Shown: one piece after another, positions 25,181 to 32,671 of the stretch | Position numbering within the stretch: the first letter of the stretch is position 1 | Layout: each line of letters opens with the position of its first letter | Source: Pseudomonadota bacterium | GTDB lineage: Bacteria > SAR324 > XYD2-FULL-50-16 > JAHJRI01 | Reading direction: 5' to 3' | Length of the DNA stretch: 34,056 nt | Assembly (NCBI GenBank): GCA_022360105.1 | Contig: JAKSDL010000645.1 | Coordinates: 1-34,056 of the forward strand | Notes under the pieces: generated by a model | What the model saw: only the letters and a program-made list of their open reading frames with translations | Database searches by the model: none | Told to the model about the DNA's origin: nothing | Program-made: the position numbers and the translations under genes

Positions 25181-25606
25181 CTAGGAGGAACCTCCGTATT
25201 TCGCAAATACTTCGGCTTCAGTCATATCATTTGTTTTTTCTGAAAAACTGTAATAGTCAGGCTTTTTATCGATAAAAACCTGGACGTTGAAGGTCAATTC
25301 ATCAAGATTTTCAAAAAGTCCTACCGGCATATGATATTGTTGATTTCCTTTAAGCCGATAAAACAGGCCACTACCACATTGTTTGCAAAACCCGCGTTCA
25401 GCCCAGCCAGATGAATTATAGATTCCAATCGCGTCTTCACCCTCAAAAGTCACATCGGAGCCACACATAACGGACATTAGCGGCCCGCCCGTCCATTTTC
25501 TGCACATGCTGCAATGGCATGCCCCAAATCCTTGATCTACAGCATTTGCTGTCACTTTGACAGCGCCACATAAACAACTGCCTTTTCCTACCTTTGTCTC
25601 AGCCAT
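25181..25606 (-). CDS. GFA/CENP-V family zinc protein
   Basis: A 141-residue protein of the glutathione-dependent formaldehyde-activating (GFA) fold. The cysteine pattern is typical: CLCGAVKV near the N-terminus, CHCSMCRKWTGGP in the middle, and FCKQCGSGLFYR later, giving structural and catalytic-type zinc sites. Most bacterial members have no proven reaction, and the formaldehyde/glutathione role holds only for a few, so no substrate is claimed. The start is ATG 25606, decided by AGGAGG four bases upstream; an in-frame ATG at 25630 lacks such a site. A promoter with a perfect -10 precedes it and an intrinsic terminator follows, so it is a complete single-gene unit. Confidence 0.88.
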   Translation of the reverse strand: MAETKVGKGSCLCGAVKVTANAVDQGFGACHCSMCRKWTGGPLMSVMCGSDVTFEGEDAIGIYNSSGWAERGFCKQCGSGLFYRLKGNQQYHMPVGLFENLDELTFNVQVFIDKKPDYYSFSEKTNDMTEAEVFAKYGGSS

Positions 25607-25610
25607 AAAA

Positions 25611-25616
25611 CCTCCT
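25611..25616 (-). promoter_or_regulatory. Ribosome-binding site fixing the GFA gene start
   Basis: AGGAGG on the minus strand, four bases before ATG 25606. It rules out the longer reading from 25630, because the site would then lie inside the gene. Confidence 0.7.
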
Positions 25617-25648
25617 GTTTGATGTTCCAAATGTAATTGTTTTTAAAG

Positions 25649-25677
25649 ATTATAATATTCTGTGTCCGGCTCAGCAA
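25649..25677 (-). promoter_or_regulatory. Promoter of the GFA-family gene
   Basis: On the minus strand TTGCTG (25677-25672, 3 of 6) is followed after a 17-base spacer by a perfect TATAAT (25654-25649). Transcription would start about 25642, some 36 bases before the ATG. Confidence 0.5.
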
Positions 25678-25839
25678 GACAGAATTCGGAACTGCCGAGA
25701 GACCCTCTCCATCAAAACGGTTCTATTTTACGATTTGCATTTTTTGAAACAAGAATACCGCACAAGATGAACAACCTTATGAACTCCTGCCGCTCAGACC
25801 GTAACCCTCGTTCGATTGAAAACGGATTATATGGTTCTG

Positions 25840-26157
25840 TTAAAGCCTTTGTAGTTTTTTTCGGACTTCGGTATCGGTCAATTCGATGTGATCGTTGCCA
25901 TCATCAGAAATTACTTTGCGAAATTCTTTTTTTATCTCGCCGGCAGGTCTTTCAAGTTGTTTTTCCAGTTCTGCCAGGTAAAGCTTTTCCACTCGGTAAA
26001 GCGACTTATACTGCCGTAGTGTCCAGGCAAGTTTCTTCTCGAGGTTTGTAATCTTGTCCTTCCTGACATGGGTGAAGTATCCGAACAATGCAGTTGTGAT
26101 TACCGCAATTGAAGAGGCAATTGATGTAATCAGTATTCTTAATGTGTTTTCGTCCAT
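25840..26157 (-). CDS. Small membrane-anchored coiled-coil protein, unknown function
   Basis: A 105-residue protein with an N-terminal hydrophobic helix (residues ~7-28: LRILITSIASSIAVITTALFG) and then a charged, helical, probably coiled-coil region (~33-80: EKKLAWTLRQYKSLYRVEKL and following). The anchor-plus-coil layout and the good heptad spacing argue for a real gene. No ribosome site is visible before ATG 26157, and it overlaps a longer but unconvincing plus-strand frame. It is separated from the GFA gene by about 180 bases that contain that gene's promoter. I do not recognise the family. Confidence 0.6.
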   Translation of the reverse strand: MDENTLRILITSIASSIAVITTALFGYFTHVRKDKITNLEKKLAWTLRQYKSLYRVEKLYLAELEKQLERPAGEIKKEFRKVISDDGNDHIELTDTEVRKKLQRL

Positions 26158-26252
26158 CGAATATCTTGGTTTGCAGGGATTTGTTATGATCTACTAAGGG
26201 TTTGTTAACTTGATGTATCGAAGGCAGGTTGGCTGTTCACTGCAATATCTTG

Positions 26253-26753
26253 CTAGTCAATGAATGATTTGCATTTGATTAATTTTACTTTCCCCTGATC
26301 AAAAAAAATATCAAGTGAGTCATTTCCAGTCATGTATTTATCCAGATAGTAATAACCATCTCTTTCTTTTATATCAGGCTCGCCTAATCTTTTAACAATA
26401 TCGGATTTGGTTAACCCAATTATAGGAGATGGTAAAAAAGAGTTTTTATCAATCTCTGCAAAAAGGAACAGAAAACGCTTTTCTGCGACAATTTCATAAA
26501 CAGCAATTTTAGCCCCTGGCCACACTAACTCCCAAACTTTATCTTCTAATTTGGTATGGAAATTTTTAAAAGGTTTAAAAGTTGCTTTTGATGCCTTTCC
26601 AAACTTCAATTCCAAGTCTGCTTTGGAGGCATCGCCTTTGATTCCGCAAAAACTCGATATCAAATTTGGGTGTTTAGATTCAACTTCCAAGGGTTTTGCA
26701 GCAATTAAGGGAAAAGCAAAAATCAGACATACAAGCAGCAGTATATTTTTCAT
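26253..26753 (-). CDS. Secreted/periplasmic protein of unknown function
   Basis: A 166-residue protein with a clear signal peptide: MKNILLLVCLIFAFPLIAA, likely cut after AAA/AAK near residue 20. The mature part has one cysteine early (SSFCGIKGDASKADLELKFGK) and one near the C-terminus (LIKCKSF). The segment IVKRLGEPDIKERDGYYYLDKY resembles the 'v...lGeP......g..y.Y' pattern of BamE/SmpA-like domains, and DLELKFGKASK may be a first such repeat. That resemblance is by eye and may be only superficial. The gene is A+T-rich relative to the core genes in this window. It may be monocistronic. Confidence 0.7.
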   Translation of the reverse strand: MKNILLLVCLIFAFPLIAAKPLEVESKHPNLISSFCGIKGDASKADLELKFGKASKATFKPFKNFHTKLEDKVWELVWPGAKIAVYEIVAEKRFLFLFAEIDKNSFLPSPIIGLTKSDIVKRLGEPDIKERDGYYYLDKYMTGNDSLDIFFDQGKVKLIKCKSFID

Positions 26754-27317
26754 TTCGAGTTCTTTTATTGACTAACACCTGATTAAGTCCCTGGTCGATT
26801 ATGTCCAGTGTTGGTGTCCGAATATTTTATAATTGGAATTGGATATAGTTTTCGGTATTAGGATGTTTCGATTGTTTTTCCGGACATTAGTCATTACGAG
26901 GATTGATCCGGCAATGTATCGGGTTTGGTCAATTCAGCTGTGATCGTCACATAATTGTTTCGTCATATCAAGTTCTAAGATTCACAGCGCTTCTATTCCA
27001 CTAAATTCAACAATGTCGATTCAAATTGCTTAGCGATAGTTTTATATGCTACGCCTGGAAGTGTCAAGATTGGTATAAATTTCAGTATTTTTACTGATTG
27101 AGTTCCTCGCTGTTATAACGATTAGGTGTGTCGTTTTAAAAAGAAATAAAAAGATAATTCAGGGGGTTTTATTTGCCAGGTGAAGCAAAATCTTCTTTAA
27201 TATCAGCGAATAGTTTCAAAAAACCAAGGCATTTCTTGTCTTTCGGTTCAAATTTGAATTAAGGTGTGTTTGCTTTCCTCGATTATCCGCAGTTAATTTC
27301 AACCAGGAAAATTCCCA
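26754..27317. other. Intergenic region between divergent secreted protein and histidine kinase
   Basis: A 564-base A+T-rich stretch with no believable frame. It carries a good sigma-70-type promoter at 27173-27201 pointing to the kinase and a perfect 12-base palindrome TTCAAATTTGAA at 27247-27258. The first ~400 bases hold nothing I can name. Confidence 0.5.
27173..27201 (+). promoter_or_regulatory. Promoter of the kinase-regulator operon
   Basis: TTGCCA at 27173-27178 (5 of 6), 17-base spacer, TTTAAT at 27196-27201 (5 of 6). The start of transcription would be near 27208, so the palindrome at 27247-27258 would lie in the 5' leader. Confidence 0.45.
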
Positions 27318-29543
27318 ATGAAATTTCTCTCGTTTCGACAGATGCGAATTCGCAATAAATTGCTTATAAGCTATGCGGCCGTTATTTCATTTATCATCAT
27401 TGCAGGTGGTACCATTCAGTATTGGATTGTGAGCAGGACGATCCAGATGAATATCGAGAGTGAGCTAAGAAATTCTACCAATATTTTGCTAAGTCTGGTG
27501 AAGACATCGGTATCGGTTTCCATCAAAAATCATCTCAGGGCGGCAGCGGAAAACAATCATGATATTGTCAGGCATTATTATAATCGTTTTCGTTCGGGAG
27601 AGTTAAGTGAAGCGGAAGCAAAAAAAGCAGCCGAGGTCGTGTTGTTAAGCCAAACCATAGGTGAAACGGGCTATATTGCTTGTGTAGATAGCAAGGGATA
27701 TCTGAGAATTCATCCTCAAAAGTCTTTGGTCGGCGTGGATATTTCCGAAAATGGATTTGTTCAGGAAATGATTCGCAGGAAAGAGGGATACATTGAATAT
27801 GATTGGAAAAATCCTGGTGAGCCGGAGACTCGACCGAAAGCGATGTACATGTCTTATTTTGAACACTGGGACTGGATAATTACCGTGTCTTCCTACCGCA
27901 AAGAATTCAGAAAACTTTTCAATATTAACGACTTTGAAGAAAGTGTTTCCACGTTGCAATTTGGAGAAACCGGTTATTCGTTTGTCACCGATACAAAGGG
28001 AACTGTTGTTATCCATCCAAAAATCAAAGGGGTTAATATCCTAAATCAGGATCAATTACCGCGGGAGCCCTTTAAAAAAATGCTGGAAATGAAAACCGGT
28101 AAACTGGTCTATTCCTGGCAGAATCCTGGTGAAAGTGTTTCGCGCAAGAAGCTGGTAATATTTAACTTTATACCCGAGTATGATTGGATAGTCGCTTCAT
28201 CCAGTTATCTGAATGAATTTTACTCACCCCTGGATACGGTAAGCAATGTTATTGCTATCACGCTGATCATCTCCCTGCTTTTGATTTTTCCCGTCACTTT
28301 TCAATTAAGCGCTTCCATAACGAAGCCGTTGCAAGCGCTAAAAGACAGAATATCACTTGAATTTGGTCCGCAGACATTCCTATTAAAGGAGTCCAGACCG
28401 TCAGATGAAATACAATTGTTAATGTTTTATTTTAACTCCTTTATCGCCAGGTTGGAGCGCAACAGTCGAAATTTGCAGGAAGAGATTAAAGAGCGCGAAC
28501 AGGCAGAAGCCGCATTGAGAGTCAGTGAAGAGAAGTACCGCTCTGTAATGGAAGCGACACCGGACCCTATTGTCGTTTATGATATGACAGGTAAAGTAAC
28601 CTACATGAATCCGGCATTTACCAGGGTGTTTGGCTGGGAGCCGGAGGATTGCGTGGGTAAGAGAATGGATCATTTTGTGCCCAAGGAAAACTGGGAGGAA
28701 ACACAAGCCGGCATTGAAAAGATTATTTCCGGTCAGAAGGTCGTCGGCGTGGAAACCAGAAGGCTGACAAAATCCGGTCAGCTCACAGAGGTAAGCATAC
28801 GTGGTGGTGTATACAGGGATGTGAAAGGAAATCCGATTGGAAGTGTGATTGCTCATCGCAACATCACTGATCTTAGGAGGTTGGAACGGCAGGTGATGGA
28901 TATAAGCGATAAGGAACGTCAGAAAATCGGGCAGGATCTGCACGACGACCTGGGCCCACATCTAATCGGGATTGAGGGACTGATCAAGGTCCTGGAAAAC
29001 AATTTGAGCGGAACAGGTCATGAAAAAGCCGGACTGGCTTCACAAGTTTCAAAACTTATCAAAGAAGCAGTAGAAAAAACCAGGCAGTTTGCCCGTGACC
29101 TCTGTCCGGTTTACCTGGTGGATCACGGACTCGAATCTGCCTTGAAGGAACTGGCTGAAAACACCAGGTCCATATTTGGAATTCAATGTCGGTTTTACTG
29201 CAGAAAACCGGTGCTAATAGCTGATCATACCGTTTCCAACCACATGTTTCGCATCACCCAGGAAGCTGTTCACAACGCCATTAAACATGGGAAGGCCAAA
29301 CGGGTCAATATTAGTTTGAGAATGGACAAAAAGCAGATCGAATTATCAATCAAAGACAATGGACGCGGGATTCCCAAGAAGATAACGTCAAAGGGGATGG
29401 GGTTGCGGATCATGGGATTCCGTGCAAAAATGATCGACGCAATTCTGGACATTAGAAAAGCTCCGAAATCCGGTACTTTGGTGAATATTATCCTTCAACG
29501 ACATTTACTATCCAAAGGCCTGCAAACTTCGCGGGCAAATTAA
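27318..29543 (+). CDS. Membrane histidine kinase with tandem Cache sensor, PAS domain and HisKA_3 core
   Basis: A 741-residue sensor kinase. One transmembrane helix (~16-37) precedes a periplasmic region (~38-308) with two similar Cache units. Unit one is GETGYIACVDSKGYLRIHP (115-133) and then HWDWIITVSSYRKEF; unit two is GETGYSFVTDTKGTVVIHP (216-234) and then EYDWIVASSSYLNEF. A second helix (~309-330) leads to a HAMP-like linker, a coiled coil, a PAS domain (~405-525) and a HisKA_3 domain with phospho-acceptor H542 in QDLHDDLGPHL. The HATPase_c domain (~635-730) has its N box in EAVHNAIKH and a G box in DNGRGIP. Such kinases pair with NarL-type regulators, and one follows four bases later. 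Cache domains bind small molecules, often organic acids or amino acids; the ligand here is unknown. Confidence 0.93.
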   Translation: MKFLSFRQMRIRNKLLISYAAVISFIIIAGGTIQYWIVSRTIQMNIESELRNSTNILLSLVKTSVSVSIKNHLRAAAENNHDIVRHYYNRFRSGELSEAEAKKAAEVVLLSQTIGETGYIACVDSKGYLRIHPQKSLVGVDISENGFVQEMIRRKEGYIEYDWKNPGEPETRPKAMYMSYFEHWDWIITVSSYRKEFRKLFNINDFEESVSTLQFGETGYSFVTDTKGTVVIHPKIKGVNILNQDQLPREPFKKMLEMKTGKLVYSWQNPGESVSRKKLVIFNFIPEYDWIVASSSYLNEFYSPLDTVSNVIAITLIISLLLIFPVTFQLSASITKPLQALKDRISLEFGPQTFLLKESRPSDEIQLLMFYFNSFIARLERNSRNLQEEIKEREQAEAALRVSEEKYRSVMEATPDPIVVYDMTGKVTYMNPAFTRVFGWEPEDCVGKRMDHFVPKENWEETQAGIEKIISGQKVVGVETRRLTKSGQLTEVSIRGGVYRDVKGNPIGSVIAHRNITDLRRLERQVMDISDKERQKIGQDLHDDLGPHLIGIEGLIKVLENNLSGTGHEKAGLASQVSKLIKEAVEKTRQFARDLCPVYLVDHGLESALKELAENTRSIFGIQCRFYCRKPVLIADHTVSNHMFRITQEAVHNAIKHGKAKRVNISLRMDKKQIELSIKDNGRGIPKKITSKGMGLRIMGFRAKMIDAILDIRKAPKSGTLVNIILQRHLLSKGLQTSRAN

Positions 29544-29547
29544 AGAT

Positions 29548-30207
29548 ATGAAAACCAAGAAGAAAATTATTATTGTCGACGATCATCCCATATTCAGACT
29601 CGGTTTGGCAGAGCTGATCAACCAGGAGGACGACCTGGAGGTTTGCGGTAGCGCAGAAAGTGAAGCAGAAGCATGGGACGTTATCGGAGAACTGAAACCG
29701 GATCTGATTATAGCTGACATCACCCTTAAAGAAGGTGATGGTATAAATCTGGTAAAAGAAGCGGGAACCCGTTATCCCAAACTCCCTATTCTCGTCCTTT
29801 CCATGCACGATGAAATGCTCTATGCAGAAAAAGCCCTGCACACCGGGGCAAAGGGATATATCATGAAGCAAGAAGCTATGGAATCTGTTGTTACTGCAAT
29901 TCATCAGGTGTTAGCTGGAAAAGTCTATGTCAATGACACGGTAAAGGACCTGATACTGGCCAATATTGCGGACACTCCTAAGAACAAAGATAAATCCCCC
30001 ATTGGGCGACTAACAAACCGTGAACGTGAAGTTTTTACTTACATTTCCAAAGGGTTCAGCACGCGGGAAATCGCTGAAAAACTTCATCTCAGCGTCAAAA
30101 CCATTGGCACCCATAAGGAAAAAATCAAGAATAAACTCAACCTCAAACATGCCAACGAACTGGTTCGATTTGCCGTGCACTGGCAAAAGAATGAATCCAA
30201 TCTATAA
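29548..30207 (+). CDS. NarL/FixJ-family response regulator, partner of the Cache kinase
   Basis: A 219-residue regulator with an N-terminal receiver and C-terminal LuxR-type DNA-binding domain. The receiver has the acidic pair DD (11-12), phospho-acceptor D57 in DLIIADITL, and the KG.. segment AKGYIMKQEA carrying the conserved lysine. The DNA-binding domain (~153-210) reads LTNREREVFTYISKGFSTREIAEKL, then HLSVKTIGTHKEKIKNKLN, a standard four-helix LuxR motif. The four-base gap to the kinase implies one transcript and a cognate pair. The next genes downstream (acyl-CoA synthetase and symporter) lie beyond a 712-base control region that holds NarL-like half-sites, so regulation of that operon is a reasonable guess. 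Confidence 0.93.
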   Translation: MKTKKKIIIVDDHPIFRLGLAELINQEDDLEVCGSAESEAEAWDVIGELKPDLIIADITLKEGDGINLVKEAGTRYPKLPILVLSMHDEMLYAEKALHTGAKGYIMKQEAMESVVTAIHQVLAGKVYVNDTVKDLILANIADTPKNKDKSPIGRLTNREREVFTYISKGFSTREIAEKLHLSVKTIGTHKEKIKNKLNLKHANELVRFAVHWQKNESNL

Positions 30208-30420
30208 TCACGCCTTTCAAAGCTTCTATAAAAACCGTAGGTTTTATCGATAAATACCAAGCCCCAAGCCTTCAAGATTGCATAGTTACTCCTCAGACGA
30301 TTTTTTAACAATTGTCATCTTACCTGCAACAATCCTTTTGAAGATGCACAAGCAAACTGGTCTTACTTAGGTTGTCTCCATAGACTGCTTGAGTTCGATT
30401 CCCATCAATCTTTCAGCTTT

Positions 30421-30461
30421 CCAACGATAGGATTTTCACCGTTGGTTTTCTATTTTTGTTT
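30421..30461 (+). terminator. Possible intrinsic terminator of the kinase-regulator operon
   Basis: CCAACG (30421-30426) pairs with CGTTGG (30440-30445) across 13 bases and is followed by a T-rich run (TTTTCTATTTTTGTTTT). The stem is only six pairs, the loop is long and it lies over 200 bases after the regulator's stop, so the call is tentative. Confidence 0.4.
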
Positions 30462-30509
30462 TAGGTAGCATGCTGTAGGTCTTGATTTTATCGGTCCCTA
30501 TACAGTTTG

Positions 30510-30543
30510 AGACAACATCAACAGAGAGGAGGAGATGTTGTTT
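30510..30543 (+). ncRNA. Hairpin with AGGAGG in its loop (candidate structured leader element)
   Basis: AGACAACATC (30510-30519) pairs with GATGTTGTTT (30534-30543): ten pairs, one of them G-U. The 14-base loop holds AGGAGG (30527-30532). The 3' arm carries ATG 30535 and TTG 30538, so the hairpin would hide the start of the small frame ending at 30726. The small frame's coding status is unproven. Confidence 0.4.
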
Positions 30544-30620
30544 AAATTAACCAACAAACAGTCCATGATGCAATCTATAGGCAGAGAGTTCTCCCGTAAC
30601 CTGGTTGCCGTCACTGCGTC

Positions 30621-30646
30621 GGAAAGGGACAAATCAAACCCTTTTC
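30621..30646 (+). ncRNA. Stem-loop in the synthetase upstream region
   Basis: GGAAAGGG (30621-30628) pairs with CCCTTTTC (30639-30646), eight pairs including one G-U, around the ten-base loop ACAAATCAAA. It abuts the CTAGGTA array and may be part of one larger folded RNA. Confidence 0.35.
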
Positions 30647-30676
30647 TAGGTAAATTACCTAGACGACTAGGTAAAT
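30646..30676. promoter_or_regulatory. Three CTAGGTA half-sites, candidate NarL-type operator
   Basis: The perfect palindrome CTAGGTAAATTACCTAG (30646-30662) is followed by a second copy of CTAGGTAAAT at 30667-30676, exactly 21 bases downstream of the first. TACCTAG matches the NarL heptamer consensus TACYYMT at six of seven positions. The middle and right half-sites form an inverted pair with a four-base gap. The adjacent operon encodes a NarL-type regulator. Binding is inferred. Confidence 0.45.
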
Positions 30677-30688
30677 GGGCCGATTTAC
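30671..30688 (+). ncRNA. Small stem-loop overlapping the third CTAGGTA half-site
   Basis: GTAAAT (30671-30676) pairs perfectly with ATTTAC (30683-30688) around GGGCCG. Confidence 0.3.
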
Positions 30689-30730
30689 AACCTGAGAGCC
30701 GGACTTGTTTCTTTTTCAGGGTTTAGCCGA

Positions 30731-30757
30731 TTGTCACCCCATTGTTATTAAGATAGT
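30731..30757 (+). promoter_or_regulatory. Weak candidate promoter of the acyl-CoA synthetase operon
   Basis: TTGTCA (30731-30736, 5 of 6) and GATAGT (30752-30757, 4 of 6) with a short 15-base spacer. The sub-optimal spacing would suit an activator-dependent promoter. If used, RNA would begin near 30764, just ahead of the paired hairpins, and the CTAGGTA sites would centre about 100 bases upstream. Confidence 0.3.
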
Positions 30758-30774
30758 TGCAAAGCAACAGGTTA

Positions 30775-30837
30775 AAAACCAGGGCTGGGTATATGGATTT
30801 TAATGCCCTGGTTTTAGAAAATTACCAGGGTTCTTTT
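30775..30837 (+). terminator. Two mutually exclusive hairpins ending in an intrinsic terminator (attenuator-like)
   Basis: Segment A, AAAACCAGGGC (30775-30785), pairs perfectly over 11 bases with segment B, GCCCTGGTTTT (30805-30815). Part of B, CCCTGGT (30806-30812), can instead pair with segment C, ACCAGGG (30824-30830), over seven bases. That second hairpin is followed by TTCTTTT (30831-30837), the layout of an intrinsic terminator. A:B and B:C cannot coexist. The synthetase start lies 83 bases further on. Confidence 0.5.
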
Positions 30838-30907
30838 AAAAACGGCTTCTGCGAGAACACCTGTCTGAAAAGTGAGATCGCGGATGGTTTTTATTCAATC
30901 TCAATCT

Positions 30908-30913
30908 AAGGAG
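30908..30913 (+). promoter_or_regulatory. Ribosome-binding site fixing the acyl-CoA synthetase start
   Basis: AAGGAG six bases before ATG 30920. This selects 30920 over the in-frame ATG at 30872, which has no such site. Confidence 0.7.
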
Positions 30914-30919
30914 ATTCCC

Positions 30920-32554
30920 ATGAATGCAGTTCAACACAACATGACCGATTACGAGAGTGAGTACAACAGCTTTAAATGGGAGGTCCCGGAGTATTACAAT
31001 TTTGCCGGTGAAGTGATTGATAAATGGGCCGATGACACCGAAAAACTGGCGATGTTATGGGTCGATGACTTTGGCAATGAAACTCGCAAAACCTTTCTGG
31101 ATATTAGTCTTGAATCCAAAAGACTCGCTAACGTTCTTATACAGCAGGGAGTGAAGCAAGGCGATGTGGTGATGGTCATTTTACCCAGGAATATGGAGTG
31201 GTGGATTACTTTTACAGCCTGCATCAGAATGGGTGCTGTCATTGCTCCGGGGACGACGCAACTAATGTCGAAAGACATCGAGTTTCGAGCCAACAAAGCC
31301 AATGCGGTGAGTATCATCACCAATATAGAGCTGGCAGAGCGCTATGACAGAGTTGAATCGTCCTGTCCAACCATCAAATCCAAAATTGTAATTGGCAAAC
31401 CAAAAGCAGGCTGGAGTTTTTATGATGATGTGGTTAAAGAGGCCAGTGACCAGTTCCAAACTGCCCGGACCCGTGCTGATGATAATTGTCTGGTGTATTT
31501 CACTTCAGGTACCACAGGATTCCCCAAAATGGCGCTTCACACGCATGCATCCTATCCATTGGGGCACAGGGTTACAGGCAAATACTGGCTGGATTTAACA
31601 CCAGAAGACATGCATTGGAATGTTAGTGATACAGGTTGGGCTAAGGCAGCATGGAGCAGTTATTTTGGTCCCTGGTCCATGGGATCGGCGCAGTTTATCC
31701 ATCATACGGACAAGTTCGATCCAAATAAAACGCTGGAACTGCTGTCGCAGTATCCGGTCACCACCATGTGTGGTGCCCCGACAATCTATCGCATGCTCGT
31801 GTTGGAGGACTTGTCAAAATTCTCGTTTCCAAAGCTTCGGCATTGTGTGGGAGCCGGTGAACCCTTGAACCCTGAAATTATTGAGGTATGGAAGAAAGCG
31901 ACGGACTGTGTAATCAGGGATGGATATGGACAGACTGAGACCATTCTCCTTTGTGGAAGCTTTCCGTGCATTGAACCTCGTTTCGGGTCTATGGGTAAAC
32001 CAACCCCGGGGATCGACCTGCAAGTGGTGGACGAAAACGGAGATATCCTCCCTCCAAACACAGAAGGTGATATTGCCGTAAGAGTACAACCGGAAAGACC
32101 TGTAGGATTGATGAAGGAATACTGGAAAGAACCGGATCGCACAGCCTCAGTTTATAGAAATGGATGGTACCTGACTGGAGACAGGGCCTACAAAGACGAG
32201 GATGGTTATTTCTGGTTTGTGGGAAGATCCGATGATGTGATTTTAACATCGGGCTACCGAATTGGTCCCTTTGAGGTTGAATCGGCTTTAATAGAGCATC
32301 CGGCAGTTGCTGAGTCTGCTGTCGTGTCCAGTCCTGATGAAACCCGGGGGGAAGTGGTAAAAGCTTTTGTGATACTCACCCCGGGATATGAAGCAAGTGA
32401 TAACCTCGTTAAAGAACTGCAGGACTATGTAAAGTCAGTAACAGCTCCCTATAAGTACCCGCGAAAAATAGAGTTCATGGAATCCTTACCAAAAACGATC
32501 AGTGGCAAGATCAGGAGGGTTGAATTAAGAAACTCTGAGTGGGGCAAAAACTGA
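30920..32554 (+). CDS. AMP-forming acyl-CoA synthetase (medium-chain/ACSM-like)
   Basis: A 544-residue adenylate-forming enzyme that activates a carboxylic acid to its CoA thioester at the expense of ATP. The P-loop-like motif YFTSGTTGFPK (~192-202) is followed by HTHASYPLGHRVT. GYGQTET (~334-340), the hinge region WYLTGDRAYKDEDGYFWFVGRSDDVILTSG in pieces at ~415-445, and the catalytic lysine in PKTISGKIRR (~528) are all intact. The sequence resembles acetyl-CoA synthetase relatives of the ACSM/medium-chain type more than AcsA itself. Substrate choice (short/medium fatty acid or aromatic acid) cannot be read by eye. A small membrane protein and a sodium:solute symporter follow, mirroring the acs-yjcH-actP uptake-and-activation arrangement. 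The long structured leader suggests tight control. Confidence 0.92.
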   Translation: MNAVQHNMTDYESEYNSFKWEVPEYYNFAGEVIDKWADDTEKLAMLWVDDFGNETRKTFLDISLESKRLANVLIQQGVKQGDVVMVILPRNMEWWITFTACIRMGAVIAPGTTQLMSKDIEFRANKANAVSIITNIELAERYDRVESSCPTIKSKIVIGKPKAGWSFYDDVVKEASDQFQTARTRADDNCLVYFTSGTTGFPKMALHTHASYPLGHRVTGKYWLDLTPEDMHWNVSDTGWAKAAWSSYFGPWSMGSAQFIHHTDKFDPNKTLELLSQYPVTTMCGAPTIYRMLVLEDLSKFSFPKLRHCVGAGEPLNPEIIEVWKKATDCVIRDGYGQTETILLCGSFPCIEPRFGSMGKPTPGIDLQVVDENGDILPPNTEGDIAVRVQPERPVGLMKEYWKEPDRTASVYRNGWYLTGDRAYKDEDGYFWFVGRSDDVILTSGYRIGPFEVESALIEHPAVAESAVVSSPDETRGEVVKAFVILTPGYEASDNLVKELQDYVKSVTAPYKYPRKIEFMESLPKTISGKIRRVELRNSEWGKN

Positions 32555-32671
32555 CTTGCCGGCAACCATTCCACGCAGAAAAGGGATGGCATCCGAATTG
32601 AGGGAGTTCTTCAAGCTATGCAGCCAGGGGTAACGGATGCTGTCCCACATCCAACATCATCTTTAATTTTC

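Larger units (their letters stand above)
30208..30919 (+). other. Long structured non-coding region before the acyl-CoA synthetase
   Basis: A 712-base region. It contains a terminator-like hairpin at 30421-30445, a hairpin at 30510-30543 with a ribosome-site sequence in its loop, hairpins at 30621-30646 and 30671-30688, three CTAGGTA half-sites at 30646-30676, a weak promoter-like pair at 30731-30757, and two mutually exclusive hairpins at 30775-30830. A small frame (ATG 30535 or TTG 30538 to 30726) exists, but its sequence is largely made of these inverted repeats. The first ~200 bases hold only a weak hairpin (30227-30248) just after the regulator gene. Confidence 0.55.

Noticed and set aside
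25046..25243. 65-codon plus-strand frame
   Set aside because: It overlaps the end of the GFA gene on the other strand and contains that gene's terminator hairpin.
25662..26051. 129-codon plus-strand frame
   Set aside because: Antisense to the anchored coiled-coil gene, no ribosome site, and the product has no coherent hydrophobic or domain pattern.
28419..28961. 180-codon minus-strand frame inside the histidine kinase
   Set aside because: Antisense to the PAS and HisKA_3 coding region; no independent support.
30393..30403. tRNA-like T-loop sequence GTTCGATTCCC
   Set aside because: The flanking bases pair at only three of five T-stem positions, and no acceptor, D or anticodon arms can be built.
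30692..30697. CTGAGA, as in the TPP riboswitch
   Set aside because: The other conserved TPP elements are absent nearby and the downstream gene is not thiamine related.
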